Of a stretch of 64,000 bases of DNA, positions 12,928-24,059 are shown one piece after another. The stretch is taken from the NCBI RefSeq assembly GCF_020497125.1, contig NC_059076.1, forward strand, positions 6,563,951 to 6,627,950, in the 5' to 3' direction. This DNA is from Mauremys mutica. Taxonomy: Eukaryota; Chordata; Testudines; Geoemydidae. How positions within the stretch are numbered: position 1 is the stretch's first letter; the number at the start of each line of letters is the position of its first letter. Both the position numbers and the translations under genes were made by a program. The notes under the pieces were generated by a model that was not told the origin of the DNA, did no database searches, and worked only from the letters and a program-made list of their open reading frames with translations.

Positions 12928-13727
12928 GTGGGCTGGGGACTGCATGTAATTCCATGGGGGAAGGGGACCCCAGCTCTCCAGGAACCAAGAATAGTGCAGG
13001 GGAGAGGGAATGATGAGGCAAATTCTCTCCTGTTGTAACACCTGCAGAGAAGTACCACCACCTGGAGAACCTCATATATGCTGGAACAAACTGGATTCTC
13101 CAGGGACCAACAGACAAAGAAAGGACTTTTTTATAAATAGCCTGAGTTAACACTGACTCGGGGTCTGCTTTCTGATCCAGCAAATGGACAAGGTCTTCTG
13201 TCCTGGATAGGAGAGGCAATCCTTCCTGTGAAGGGGTGGAAGGACTTCACTGTCTCTGAGCAAAACCTGGTATGAACTTGCCACCTCAGAAAAACCCCTT
13301 GGGTAGGGATTGAAGGGTGGTTCACTGACCAGAGCCTTTGTTGGATTTGGGGTGATCTCCGGTAAGCCAATTAGCATGTGTGTAAGTTTGTTTATGGTTT
13401 TTAATATGTTTCCTGTGTGATGCTTTCACCTGAAGAATAAATGTGCTTGCTTAGAAAGAGCTGAGTGGTGATTTATCACAGTGGACAATTACGCTGTTGA
13501 TAGCCTCCGAAGAGAAAGCAGAGCCGAGACACTGGGCAGTCTGGCTTGCTGGGGATATCACCGCAAAGGAAGGGAACTGTGCAGCCTGGAGATACCCCAG
13601 CCAGGAAGGAGAGCAACGCAGGTCTCCACCCAGGAGGGATGACAGCTGAGGAATCTGGAGCGAGAGTAGGTGCCCTTGGTGGACCACGGAGGGGGAATAC
13701 AGGTGCAGTTGGCCTGAACTGTGACAG
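12928..13727 (+). mobile_element. LTR-like interspersed repeat, copy 1
   Basis: The unit begins near TGTGGGCTGGGG and ends CTGTGACA (TG...CA). It has an AATAAA at about 13436 followed by a GT-containing stretch, the layout of an LTR with a polyadenylation signal. A diverged copy in the same orientation is at 50298-50845; both share TTCTGATCCAGCAAATGGACA and CTGGCTTGCTGGGGATATCAC. I could not find a matching target duplication (ATCAT left, GTAAT right), so the exact ends are uncertain. The open frames on both strands inside it are not genes. Confidence 0.55.
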
Positions 13728-14300
13728 TAATTATGAAAAACAAGAACTTTGAAGTTCCGTAGTATTTAAGAAAAAAACACTGGACTTTGCTTGCTTATTT
13801 TCACAGCATTGGCTCCAACAGACAGTTACTTACCCCATAATGGTAAATAAGCAAGAATATGGTAGAGGAAAGCAGTTTAATTCTTGCTGGAATATTCTGA
13901 AGTACCCAGGTCCACTTGAGGAATAGTTTAATTTCACTCCTTTTGCTACAGGTTTCCCCTAATTACTATAGAGCTAATCAAGTGTTACTGGTTAAATCAT
14001 TTACTCAGTGATCGTTTGGGGAGCTTCCCATTCTGTGCCAAGCTAAAGCAATTCAGAGTCATAGTCTTTGATTACATTATTTGACAAATTTCACAACATG
14101 TTTTTAATCCAATAGTCAGCTAATACTTTTTAGCATGATTTGCCCGGCTTTACTAGCAACACCTGAGCCTAATCCTGCATCCGGTTGTCAGAGAGGGATT
14201 TGGGCCTGAGTTTAGAAGCCCCCAACCTTTCCCCCTGAGCTCTGAACATTGTCAACTCCCATTGACTTTAACAGGAACAGGATTGGGCCCTGTCCTTTTA

Positions 14301-14391
14301 GAGCCAGACTTTCAAACACAACCAGCACCCAGCAGTAGGCCCAGGACAATGGGAGCTGCTGGGTGCTAAGGACTTTTGAAAGTCTGGCCCC
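14301..14391. repeat. Palindromic MITE-like repeat, family B
   Basis: Left half GAGCCAGACTTTCAAA with CAGCACCCAGCAG pairs with right half CTGCTGGGTGCT and TTTTGAAAGTCTGGCCC. This is one of several copies of a fold-back family in the window (others at 14475-14567, 31366-31482, about 31655-31815, 56299-56416, and a worn one at 19278-19466). Confidence 0.55.
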
Positions 14392-14474
14392 TAACACCTG
14401 CGTTTCAATGAGTTTGCCTGTGCTTAAGGTCCTTCAAAAATCTCACTGTAGCTAATTTCAGATCCTAAATAAAT

Positions 14475-14567
14475 GGCCTGATTAGTTAAAGTACCCAAGC
14501 ACCCAGCAGCTCCTATCGACATCAGTGGGTGCTACTGGGTGCTCAGGACTTTGAAAACCAGACCACT
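14475..14567. repeat. Palindromic MITE-like repeat, family B, second copy
   Basis: ATGGCCTGATTAGTTAAAGT with AGCACCCAGCAGCTCC pairs imperfectly with GCTACTGGGTGCT and CTTTGAAAACCAGACCA. It lies less than 100 bp from the copy at 14301 and is more diverged. Confidence 0.45.
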
Positions 14568-14669
14568 TATTGAATTAATAAATGTGCTTCTAGACACCCG
14601 AGTTTAGGTCCCCAGTTTGGAAATCTTGGCCCTATGCCCCACTTAAACCCCTATAATAAGTACAATTAT

Positions 14670-15226
14670 AAAAAATGATGAGGGGTATGGAACGGCTTCC
14701 ATATGAGGAGAGATTAATAAGACAGAGACTTTTCAGATGGAAAAGAGATGACTGAGGGTGGATATGATAGAGGTCTATAAAATCATGACTGGTGTGGAGA
14801 AAGTTGATAAGGAAGTGTTATTTATACCTTCTCATAACACAAGAAGTAGGGGGTCACCAAATAAAATTAATAAGCAGCAGGTGTAAAACAAACAAAATGA
14901 AGTACTTCTTCACACAATCCACAGTCAACCTGTGGAACTCTTTGCCAGAGCATGTTGTGAAGGCCAAAACTGTACCAGGATTCAAAAAAGAACTAGATAA
15001 ATTCATGGAGGATAAGTCCATCACTGGCTTTTAGCCAGGATGGACAGGGATGGTGTCCCTAGCCTCTGTTTGCCAGAAGCTGGGAATGGGCGACAGGAGA
15101 TGGATCACTTGATGATTCCCTGTTCTGTTCATTCCCTCTGGGGCACCTGGCATTGGCCACTGTTGGAAGACAGGCTACTGAGCTTGATGGACCACTGGTA
15201 TGACCAAGCATGGCTGTTCTTATGTT
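14670..15226 (+). mobile_element. CR1 LINE 3' end, TTCTTATG-tail subfamily
   Basis: This is a 5'-truncated copy of the subfamily whose near full-length member is at 40963-45890. It covers the last part of the reverse-transcriptase ORF (an 80-codon stretch at 14792-15034 still reads, with [20 protein letters not shown]) and the 3' UTR with CACCTGGCATTGGCCACTG. It ends in a single GTTCTTATG. Upstream codons are broken by stops, so it is inactive. Confidence 0.85.
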
Positions 15227-15579
15227 AAAGACCAAAATGAACTGCTAGGGATCTGGCAACCAAACAACACTGAGCCTATGCTTCTGTGTGTGCTTGGATT
15301 TACATCGGCTGTATAGAATTATAGGTTGAAATCCCGCTGCTACAAATGTCCATGGGAGTTTTACCACTTACTTCAGTGGGACCAGAATTCCACTTACAGT
15401 GTCTGGTAGAATAAGTTGCTGGCAAGCTGTTGTAGAGTTCCATGCTCCCAGCACTGCAGGGCTGAAACATGCTTCTAGGGCAATCACTTCTTTCTGACAA
15501 CTCTGCAAATCCCCATGGGCATCCATCACTGAGGAGTTCCAGAAATTCATTTGTTTAAACACAAATGCAAAGAAAGCAA

Positions 15580-16236
15580 AGAGCACTAGGAAGGCAGAGG
15601 AGTTATTTAAATTAAGGGCCAATGTTGGCACAAGAACAAATGGATATAAACTGGCCTTCAGCAAGGTTAGGCATGAAATTAGAAGAAGGTTTCTAACTAT
15701 CAAAGGCATGAAGTTTTGGAACAGCCTGCCAAAGGGAGCAGTAAAGACAAAATACCTAACTGGCTTCAAGACTGAGCTTGATAAGTTTATAGAGGGGATG
15801 ATATGATGGGACTGCCTACAGTGGCATATGCCCCATCCTCTACTGCTACGAGCAAATATCTCCAGTGGTCAGAGATGGGACACTAGATGAGGAAGGTTCT
15901 GAATTACTACAGAGAATTCTTTCCCCTGTGGCTGGCTGGTGGGTCTCACCCACATGCTCGGGGTTTAACTCATCACCATATTTGGGGTTGGGGCAGATTA
16001 GCAGAGACGTTGGGTGGGTTTCACCTTCCTCCGCAGCATGGGGCAGTCACTAGCCAGTTTGAACTAGAATGGTAGATTCTCTATAACTTGAATTCTTTAA
16101 ATGGGCCAGAGGTTATGGGCCTATTACAGCAGTGGGTGGGTGATGTTCTGTGGCCTGCAATGTGCAGGACGTCAGACCAGATGATCACAATGGTACCTTC
16201 TGGCCTTAAAGTCCGAGTCTATGAGCTCATTGCAAA
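15580..16236 (+). mobile_element. CR1 LINE 3' end, ATTCTATG-tail subfamily
   Basis: A 5'-truncated, diverged relative of the CR1 at 36249-38096. It carries the end of ORF2 (FLTIKGMKFWNSLPKGAVK in one frame), then the conserved 3' UTR blocks CACCATATTTGGGGTTGGGG and CCAGATGATCACAATGGTAC. It lies directly downstream of another CR1 of a different subfamily, in the same direction. Confidence 0.8.
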
Positions 16237-16353
16237 ATATAGCCCAAATTCTGCAGTCAGAAACACATAGGGGTAGAGGTTTGCATTTGTTCAGAGTTGC
16301 ATTGGCTTCACCTGGTGAACACCAGCATGCACTGGATTGCAGGAGTGGAGTTG

Positions 16354-16442
16354 GGGCCAGATCCCCAGCTGATGTAAATTAGCTTAGCTCTGTTGCAATC
16401 AAGGGAACTGTGTTGATTTACACCCAGGGAAGATTTGATCCT
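16354..16442. repeat. Palindromic MITE-like repeat, family A, second copy
   Basis: GGCCAGATCCCCAGCTGATG plus TAAATT pairs imperfectly with GATTTACACCCAGGGAAGAT. It has the same design as 1173-1260. Confidence 0.45.
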
Positions 16443-19400
16443 TAATCTTTGCTACTAGGACACTTTTTCTATCATTTTCACAATTTCACATGGCCTGGCA
16501 AGAATTTCCAAACTGTCTTTTCAACAGCAAGTATTCTGGCATTACGTACTCCCTTTCCTCCTCCTCTACACGTGGTGTGGAGCGCAAACATGAACATTTT
16601 ATGACTATAATGGGAGAAGGAGAGAATGGGGTGTTGAGATACCTCAGACAGACCTGACTTACGGTTGAAGTAGTTGTTTTTGAGTTTTGTGCTTGACATT
16701 TCTTTGTGCTCTTTCCTTTTGCTTGTTGAAAGCAAGGTACAAACTCAAGGATTTTTTTTTTTTATTTTCTGCCTGTGACCAATGACTCTTTCCCATAAAG
16801 AAAGATTCCACTTTAGAGTAATTGCCAAGAGTAGGGTCAATTAACTATAGCCATTTCCCTGGATAGCTATTTTGATTAAAATATTCAAGGCCAAATTCAC
16901 AATCGCAGGGAGAATTTGACTCATTGTGCCCTTTCTGAAATAATATATACTGTACTGTAGAAACACACAGGCTCTAGCTTTTTGAAGTAACAAAAGCTAC
17001 ATAGTCAATGCTGAGTTCTAACTTCCATTTTTTTGCTTAGTTACTCCTCACTTTCTCAAAGAGTTTTCTTCCAGGATGATTTTTTAGATGCAGGTCTGGT
17101 CTCTGTGTCAATATTTTGGGAAGTTTCAGCAAAATTACTCCACCGAGTTTTAAATTCTGTGATGCTAAACGAAACTAAAACTTTTGCCATAAGACTCCAA
17201 TAGATATTAAATGACTATTATTTGTGTTATGGCAGTTTAGAAGCATCAAGAGAGGAATGTGATTGAGAGAGAAAATAACTCAGATGACCAGAGGTTGGCT
17301 ATGTAATCAGGAGCCACTTAGGGGAAGGATTCCAGGCTGGGAGGCAGCCACAGTCTCCCACAGTATTGCTAAGAAGCAATGGACAGATTGCAAAGGTGTA
17401 CCTGGAATGGACTGTGGAGCAGGACAAACTCTAGGCAGGAGGCTCTGGGAAGCAGACAGACTCTCAGGAAGGAGGGGGCTGTGTAGAACTGAAACTGGGG
17501 TGAAGCCTGTGTGAGTTTGTGTTGTCTTTGGAAAGAATTTGTGCCGGATGGTTGGCAGAGGGAGACTGAACAAAGGGTATGGCCTGGAGGGGCCTGAAGA
17601 GGTGGGATGGCTCCAGAAGCAGCGTGCTGTACAGCGACCTGGCCAGGCGGTGGTGCTTGAGAGGTAGGAAAAGGCCATGGAGGTACAGGCAGTATGTGAA
17701 GGTCCTGAGCAAGATGGCACCCCACTGTGGTACAACCTCCTAGCAGGAGGCAATCCCTGCCCTGAAAAGTTTACCATCTAACAGACAAGACAAAGGGTAG
17801 GGGGAAAAGTGATTTGCACAAGGCTATAAAGCAGGTCAGTGGCAAAGCCAGCAAGAGAAGTTAGTCTCCTGAGTTCCTATCCAGTCTCTATCCACTAGTC
17901 CACATTGTCTTCTCCAATAATTGTAGAATAACAGGATACTGATTATGAACTAATGTAGTTAAGATTTCATGTTCATGACAGAAAATGGGATATAATGACA
18001 ACTTTAAAAAATGTTTGCCTTTTGGGATGACATTTTCAGGTTTGGTCTCTATGCAAAAGTGAATTGTATAAAGTTAAATCCGAAAAACAGTTAAGCCCTC
18101 TCTAAATTTGAAGATATTAAACAATTTACTTTTTTCCCCACTTAAAAATACCCTCCATTTTGGGGGGTGGAGGGGGGAGGAGAGGGCAAAATTTGCCATA
18201 GACAGAGTCCTCACTGAGGAGAGGGTCCTCTTCTTCCAAAGGAAAATGGTCATGAGCAGAGCTGTTCAAAATTCACATCCTCCAGTTTACAGGAAACTGA
18301 TATTTCAAAACTTGGATTTATTCCAGTTTGGACCCAAACATTTTTTTAAAAGAAACTTCAAGTGAACCAGAAGTTCTGGGGATGAATCATATGGGGGGAC
18401 TCTGACATATGGTGCTCTGCAAAACAATTTGTTGTTGTTGTTGGAATATTCTCAACTGGCTCTAGTTATGAGACTTGATAAAGTTGCTGGCTTTTGAAAG
18501 TCATGTACTGAGCATGTATTTGAGGTGCTTTTTTGGTCAGCTTTTAGAATATACTTCTAAAGGTAGCAGAGAGGAGAATAGCTGAATAGTGTAACTCAGC
18601 CTGAAGCCACTCCCTAGGGGCTTGTTTGAGTCTGCTACAGGATCCGAGCTAAGGAACTTGGTTTTTGTTTTAAACTCCATAGCATAGGCTCAATTTCCTC
18701 CAAATGTGGATTTTCCACTGTAAGGATGGGGATGGGGGCAAAACCCCAATGTGTTAGACAGTGTTCCAGTAGTGAGCGGTGAATTACACTCCTTAGTGTA
18801 GTGAATTATAGAAAAACACCACTGGATCTAGTAGAAAAAATAACCTGTCTATAGCATTTTTCCCTCCTGTAAACTATTCTGCAGGATTTAATAGATAATT
18901 CTATCCTCTTGTTAGAATTATAGAGGGTGGCTAAAGAAAATGTATAGAAAGTAATTCATCCTTTATTGAATTCTTAAGACTTAGAGTAATGTCGATTAGA
19001 ACCCAATTACCCTTCTATAATTCCCTATTGGTTTTAACCATAATACATTTTAGGGGACTTTTCCATATCATTCAGGGAAACACAGGATTCGCTAAAAGCA
19101 ATGACCTGCCTTCTGCTCTGGTTGTACTGCTTATCAATGTGCTCTCTAAAACTAGGGGTATGTGTACTGGGCTAGGAGGCAGCAGCACTATATGATGTAA
19201 ACTGGGTTGCTCGTATTTCCCATAGAAATATACCCTGGCCATCCTCTTCAAAAATTGGAGCCTAAAGTCATTCTTTTAGGATGATTTTTCAAAGGCTCCT
19301 AAGTGACATAAGGGCTCTAGAAATATTTACCCTAAATCTATTTAGGCTGCCAAATCTTCAACAATACTGAGCACCCAACAGCTCCCATTGAAATCATTAC

Positions 19401-19633
19401 CACTTAGGTGCTGCAATATGGATTTTGGAGCCTAACTAGGCTCCCATTTTGAAAAACTGGGGCCAACATTTTCAAAATTATTCTCTTTACTAAAGTGGAG
19501 AGCCGATGCTCTTTCACATGGCAATGACCACAGGCCAATAAACAACTGATTTTGCCACCAACCTTCCTGAACAGATGTGATTTTTTTAATTATTATTTAT
19601 AAAAGAGCCTTCAAAAGGAGCAGAGCTTACATG
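16443..19633. other. Anonymous DNA, no gene seen
   Basis: No coding similarity. It includes a minus-strand MIR at 17765-17910, a GTT microsatellite at about 18429-18442, a T-run at 16749-16761, a G-rich stretch at 18161-18185 and a worn palindromic family B copy at 19278-19466. The 156-codon minus-strand open frame at 17307-17777 has low-complexity composition and no known motif. Confidence 0.5.
17765..17910 (-). repeat. MIR-type SINE fragment
   Basis: On the minus strand it shows the conserved MIR core order: AGGAGACTAACTT, then TGGCTTTGCCACTGACC, then GCCTTGTGCAAATCACTTTT. On the plus strand it ends near TCTATCCACTAGTCCACA. Divergence is high, as expected for this ancient amniote SINE. Confidence 0.7.
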
Positions 19634-19785
19634 TTCTGGGGGAGGGATAGCTCAGTGGTTTGAGCATTGGCCTGCTAAACCCAGGCTTATGAGCTCAATC
19701 CTTGAGGGGTCCATTTGGGGCTTGGTTCTGCTTTGAGCAAGGGGTTGGACTAGATGATCTCTTGAGGTCTCCAATATTCTATGAA
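19634..19785 (+). repeat. tRNA-derived SINE with CR1-like tail (turtle Cry-type)
   Basis: The head has a pol III A box in GGGATAGCTCAGTGGTTTGAG and a B box in GAGCTCAATCC, spaced as in a tRNA. The tail, GGTTGGACTAGATGATCTC to ATTCTATGA, matches a CR1 3' end, so it was probably copied by CR1 machinery. This head-tail combination is known from tortoise pol III SINEs, which supports a testudine source. One copy only; it is not an RNA gene. Confidence 0.75.
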
Positions 19786-20894
19786 GTTTACTTCAAACCA
19801 CCTGGCTTCACATTTGGACAGAAGGCTTTACTGAAAGAGGGTGAATGGATTTGCCTATTGAAAACTCTATGATTAGAAACTCAACAGGGAGTTTTCCTAC
19901 TATGTGTGTTTCTACCATGTCATTTATTTAAAACCTTAGGATTTATTTGCCTATGGCAAATACATGTGCCTAGATCCTTGGCATTCCTTCACTGTCAAGC
20001 TGCTGTGATCTGCCTTTGTAGTTGTAGCAAAAATTGTATAAATATGGGTAGATAGTAAGGACTAACTTTCACCAATATGCTATTTTATAAGGGATTACCA
20101 AAGTTTTTTTGAATGTCAGTTTGGATTGTTTTAAAGGGGCTTTATATTGTTTCCTAATTCTCCATTACAGTCATGCTGTGTACAATCTTTCTGTGATATG
20201 CGATATGGCTGTTACAAGTCTTTGAGCTTCTTCTTTAAAGTATCCTAGAGGATATGTGTATAGCCGTAAAGACAAAAACACCTTGTGCCTGTAACTATAA
20301 ATTAAGTGCCTTGTGTTAGTAAACTGGGCTGGAGCTACCTGCCACTGTATCAGAATCCTACAGGTCTAATTGGGTGAACAAGAAGAGTTTGGGAATTGAA
20401 CATTATCTTACAAAATGTTAGACTAAAGGAAAAAAATGATGTGAGAATCATTCTAGAGAAATACTGGATAGTTACCTAACAAATGAGAAACGTGTGGCTT
20501 AGATTTTTTGGAAATTGGACAGCAAAAGGCTCCTTGGGCTAGAGTTACAAAGGGACTTATGTGCTGAACTGCCACTTTAGGTACCAACATCCCACAATCA
20601 GACCCCACTGGGATTCACAAAACTCCCACACAGCTGCTGCCAGTCCCATACATATCTAACACCATTTTTACATAAAGGTTCCCTAGGCACCTACGTTTCT
20701 GCTTCTGAGCATGTGCAGTGAAGCCCCACACCAGGTATCCAGATGCCTAAGCCCCAGAGCAATGCATGAACCGGGGAAGAGAGGCGTTCCTCCACCTAAC
20801 TTGCTTGCAGGCCTTGATCTGGTAAGTGTCCAGAGCGTGCTTACCAGACCAGCCCCGTAGGTGAGCTCACACAAATGTCCAGGAGAGGGAAGGA
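19786..20894. other. Anonymous DNA, no gene seen
   Basis: No coding or repeat feature that I can defend. Confidence 0.5.
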
Positions 20895-21115
20895 CCTCCC
20901 GCCTCATTTTCAGCTCAGTGGTTAGGGTACTCCCCTGGGCTATGGGAACGCTGTGGCAGATCAAGTATCCAGTCCCTTCTGCTCCAATGACTGACTTTTA
21001 AATTCCTTATCCTCTGTGGAAGAGCGCCATCAGGAGAGGCTGAGGGAGTCCCTACCCCAGAATATCCCATAGCTCAGTGCTTAGAGCACTCCCCTCCGAG
21101 GTGGCAACTCCCTAT
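20895..21115 (+). repeat. Two tRNA-like SINE remnants
   Basis: About 20917-20990 has AGCTCAGTGGTTAGGGTACTC (A-box-like) and GCAGATCAAGTATCCAGTCCC (B-box-like). About 21069-21110 repeats the head as ATAGCTCAGTGCTTAGAGCAC. A similar head occurs at 61608-61690. They are diverged and lack a clear tail, so the family is uncertain. Confidence 0.45.
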
Positions 21116-21118
21116 TCA

Positions 21119-21240
21119 GCTGCAGTGCTGTGACCAATTCTAGATGCCACCCTTTAGGAAAGATGTGGCCAAATTGGAGAGAGTCCAGAGGAGAGCAAGA
21201 AAAATGATAAAAAGTTTAAAAAAAAGACCTATGAGAGCAT
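21119..21240 (+). mobile_element. CR1 LINE, left half of a copy split by a gypsy element
   Basis: GTGACCAATTCTAGATGCCA to GAGAGAGTCCAGAGGAGAGC matches the part of CR1 ORF2 near its end. The sequence stops at GACCTATGAGAGCAT, and the following part of CR1 resumes at 26871 (GTAAGGAAAGGCTAGAC). The two halves were once contiguous; about 5.6 kb has been inserted between them. Confidence 0.7.
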
Positions 21241-21467
21241 TGTTCACCTTATAAATGGGAAGTTGCTAGTAGCAGCTATTCAGGTCAGCCTCTGTACCAG
21301 ATATGGACTGGCCACAACTTCCTTTTCAGAGAGACACACACCAGATGTGTTCACTGTATGATCCTTTAGTCCTCTGCAAGGTACAGCTGAGGTTAGCTTA
21401 AATGAAGTATGTTGCACACAGCGCCACCTACTGGCTGAACAGTAGTTCACTTTAGCATTTCCTGACA
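21241..21467 (-). repeat. Gypsy 1, 3' LTR
   Basis: On the minus strand it starts TGTCAGGAAATGC directly after a polypurine tract (GTGAGTGGGGAGA, 21468-21480) and ends GGTGAACA. The right LTR shares CTTCCTTCTCAGAG, AGATGTGTTCAC, TGAGGTTAGCTTAAAT and the TTTAGCGTTCCATTACA end (here TTTAGCATTTCCTGACA). The right copy lacks about 40 bp (21407-21450 here), and the outer end at 21241 is less certain than the inner one. Confidence 0.55.
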
Positions 21468-21529
21468 TCTCCCCACTCACAAAATTCACAAAGACAGCAT
21501 GATAGAGAAGTTCAGTACATATCATACTG

Positions 21530-21958
21530 CAGGGGTGGGCAAACTTTTTGGCCTGAGGGCCACATTGGGGAATAGAAATTGTATGGTGGAATGCTCATAC
21601 ATTGGGGTTGGGTGCAGGCTCTGGGGTGGGGCTGGGGATGAGAGGTTTGGGGTGCAGGAGGGCACTCCATGCTGGGATCAAGGGGTTTGGAGAGCGGGGG
21701 GGGGGGAATCAGGGCTGGGACAGGAGGTTTTGTCATGGAGAGAGGCTCAGGGTGCAGGCTACAAGCAGCACTTCCCTCAGGCAGCTCCTGGAAGCAGTGG
21801 TATGTCCCTTCTCTGGGTCCTAGGCACGGAGCGGCCGGTGACCCTCAGAGCGGGGCCATGCCATGGCTTCCAGGAGCTGCGTGGTGCAGCCCCAGTGCCC
21901 CAGATGGAGCTCACGGGCTGGCTTAAATGGCTTGCAGGCTGGAGTTTGCCCCCCACCA
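21530..21958. mobile_element. hAT-type MITE (TSD TCATACTG) inside gypsy 1
   Basis: The left end CAGGGGTGGGCAAACTTTTT is the familiar start of a hAT non-autonomous family. The right end, GGAGTTTGCCCCCCACCA, is its inverted counterpart with changes. Perfect 8-bp duplications TCATACTG lie at 21522-21529 and 21959-21966, fixing both ends (429 bp). The interior is G-rich on the plus strand, with tandem-like GGTTTGGGGTGCAGG words. The open frames of up to 158 codons across it are composition artefacts. Confidence 0.9.
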
Positions 21959-22396
21959 TCATACTGGCTTTCTAGTTATACAGCCGGAGCACACAACAAC
22001 TTGGTTCTCTGGCAGTGACCGGGAATCCAACATCCTCTTGTTCTGCGTCCACATCTGTAGAGTTTGCTCTGTTGACTGTGAGGAACAAATGGTAAATGTC
22101 AACAGAGCAATGCTCTTGGTCATATATGATCCTGCAATGAACTCTGTGTATTATATTTAATCTGGTGTATCTGATGTATTTGGAAAAACAACCTATAAAT
22201 ATACAAAAAGTACATAAAGGGGATTAGGCTAAAGGGAGGGGAAAGGAACATATCTATCTTCAGAGCCTACATTAATCATAGATTTCTAAAAAGTCAGCCT
22301 AAAGTATTTAGTATCAGAGGGGTAGCCGTGTTAGTCTGGTTCTGTAGAAGCAGCAAAGAATCCTGTGTCACCTTATAGACTAACAGAAGTTTTGCA

Positions 22397-22436
22397 GCAT
22401 GAGCTTTCGTGGGTGAATACCCACTTCTTCGGATGC
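22397..22436 (-). ncRNA. Hammerhead-like ribozyme in PLE 1 inverted arm
   Basis: On the minus strand it reads GCATC, CGAAGAA, a stem GTGGGTATTCACCCAC, then GAAA and GCTCATGC. This matches the hammerhead layout of a core box, helix II hairpin and GAAA box, with C instead of U at the second core position (CCGAAGA for CUGANGA). Hammerheads are established in Penelope-like elements. The core change probably weakens cleavage. Confidence 0.6.
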
Positions 22437-22847
22437 AAGCAGTGGAAATTTCCAGGGACAGGTGTGTATATATAAGCAAGAAAGAAGCAAGCTAGAGATA
22501 ACGAGGTTAGATCAATCAGGGAGGATGGGGCCCTGTTCCAGCAGCTGAGGTGTGAAAACCAAGGGAGGAGAAACTGGTTCTGTAATTGGCAAGCCATTCA
22601 CAGTCTTTGTTTAGTCCTAAACTGATGGTGTTAAATTTGCAGATGAACTGGAGCTCAGCAGTTTCTCTTTGAAGTCTGGTCCTAAAGTTTTTTTGTTGTA
22701 GGATGGCCACCTTAAAATCTGCTATTGTGTGGCCAGGGAGGTTGAAGTGTTCTCCTACAGGTTTTTGTATATTGCCATTCCTAATGTCTGATTTGTGTCC
22801 ATTTATCCTTTTCCTTAGAGACTGTCCAGTTTGGCCGATGTACATGC

Positions 22848-23784
22848 CTACCTTCATGCCTCCAGCTTCCATCCCGGGCACACCACAAGATCCATTGTCT
22901 ACAGCCAAGCACTGAGGTACAACCGTATCTGCTCTAACCCCGCAGACAGAGACCAACACCTAGAAAATCTCCACCAAGCATTCTCAAGACTACAGTACCC
23001 ACACGAGGAAATAAGGAAACAGATCAACAGAGCCAGATGTGTACCCAGAAACCTCCTTCTGCAAGACAAACCCAAGAAAGAAACCAACAGGACTCCACTG
23101 GCCATCACATACAGTCCCCAGCTCAAACCCCTCCAACGCATCATCAGGGATCTACAACCCATCCTGGACAATGATCCCACACTTTCACAGGCCTTGGGTG
23201 GCAGGCCAGTCCTCGCCCACAGACAACCTGCCAACCTGAAGCATATTCTCACCAACAACTGCACACCGCACCATAGTAACTCTAGCTCAGGAACCAACCC
23301 ATGCAACAAACCTCGATGCCAACTCTGCCCACATATCTACACCAGCAACACCATCACAGGACCTAACCAGATCAGCCACACCATCACCGGTTCATTCACC
23401 TGCACATCCACTAATGTAATATATGCCATCATATGCCAGCAATGCCCCTCTGCTATGTACATCGGCCAAACTGGACAGTCTCTAAGGAAAAGGATAAATG
23501 GACACAAATCAGACATTAGGAATGGCAATATATAAAAACCTGTAGGAGAACACTTCAACCTCCCTGGCCACACAATAGCAGATTTTAAGGTGGCCATCCT
23601 ACAACAAAAAAACTTTAGGACCAGACTTCAAAGAGAAACTGCTGAACTCCAGTTCATCTGCAAATTTAACACCATCAGTTTAGGACTAAACAAAGACTTT
23701 GAATGGCTTGCCAATTACAGAACCAGTTTCTCCTCCCTTGGTTTTCACACCTCAGCTGCTGGAACAGGGCCCCATCCTCCCTGA
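22848..23784 (+). pseudogene. PLE 1 reverse transcriptase C-terminus plus GIY-YIG endonuclease (one nonsense codon)
   Basis: The frame covers the end of the Penelope RT region, a linker with a Cys motif (NPCNKPRCQLCPHI), then a GIY-YIG endonuclease: VIYAIICQQC supplies the first tyrosine, MYIGQTGQSLRKRINGH the YIG and catalytic-arginine region, followed by GEHFNLPGH and ending GPHPP. GIY-YIG nucleases nick target DNA for insertion. The frame is stopped by TAA at 23533-23535, where the inverted arm (about 22785) keeps CAA, so a C-to-T change after insertion explains it. The palm and fingers of the RT are absent because of 5' truncation. The first in-frame codons before 22848 belong to the inverted arm, not to the gene. 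Confidence 0.85.
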
Positions 23785-23863
23785 TTGATCTAACCTCGTT
23801 ATCTCTAGCTTGCTTCTTGCTTGCTTATATATACACACCTGTCCCTGGAAATTTCCACTGCTT

Positions 23864-23903
23864 GCATCCGAAGAAGTGGGTATTCACCCACGAAAGCTCA
23901 TGC
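23864..23903 (+). ncRNA. Hammerhead-like ribozyme in PLE 1 body
   Basis: The same 40-nt motif as 22397-22436, on the plus strand: CCGAAGAA, hairpin GTGGGTATTCACCCAC, GAAA. It has the same CC core variant, so that variant was present before the insertion was formed and is not a later change. Confidence 0.6.
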
Positions 23904-24059
23904 TGCAAAACTTCTGTTAGTCTATAAGGTGCCACAGGATTCTTTGCTGCTCCTAAAGTATTTTGCATTTTTCAGACATTCCCCTTCAGGCAATGAAGCT
24001 TTTTTTTTTTTTTAATGAAAGCTGGAGCTTTCTATCCTCTCTTTCCATCCATTTTGACG

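Larger units (their letters stand above)
22310..23951 (+). mobile_element. Penelope-like element 1, inverted-arm insertion (TSD CCTAAAGTATTT)
   Basis: The plus-strand body (about 22848-23951) is preceded by a second copy of its own 3' part in reverse orientation (22310-22847). Arms of roughly 500 bp therefore face each other around a single-copy middle. Both are flanked together by perfect 12-bp duplications CCTAAAGTATTT (22298-22309 and 23952-23963), showing one insertion event. Inverted extra copies are known for Penelope-like elements. Each arm ends in the ACACGGCTACCCCTCTGATAC-type terminus or a truncation of it and carries a hammerhead-like motif. The element lies in gypsy 1. Confidence 0.9.

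Noticed and set aside
17307..17777. 156-codon minus-strand open frame with two overlapping frames
   Set aside because: Three overlapping frames in a G/A-rich stretch and a Ser/Pro/Leu-biased product; looks like composition, with no known domain.
19634..19785. tRNA gene
   Set aside because: A and B boxes are present but the cloverleaf is incomplete and a CR1-like tail follows, so it is a SINE.
21499..21975. 158-codon plus-strand open frame
   Set aside because: Coincides almost exactly with the hAT MITE and its 8-bp duplications; glycine-rich by composition.
22310..23951. CRISPR-like or cruciform system because of the long inverted arms
   Set aside because: Single pair of arms, PLE coding sequence and a target duplication explain it fully.
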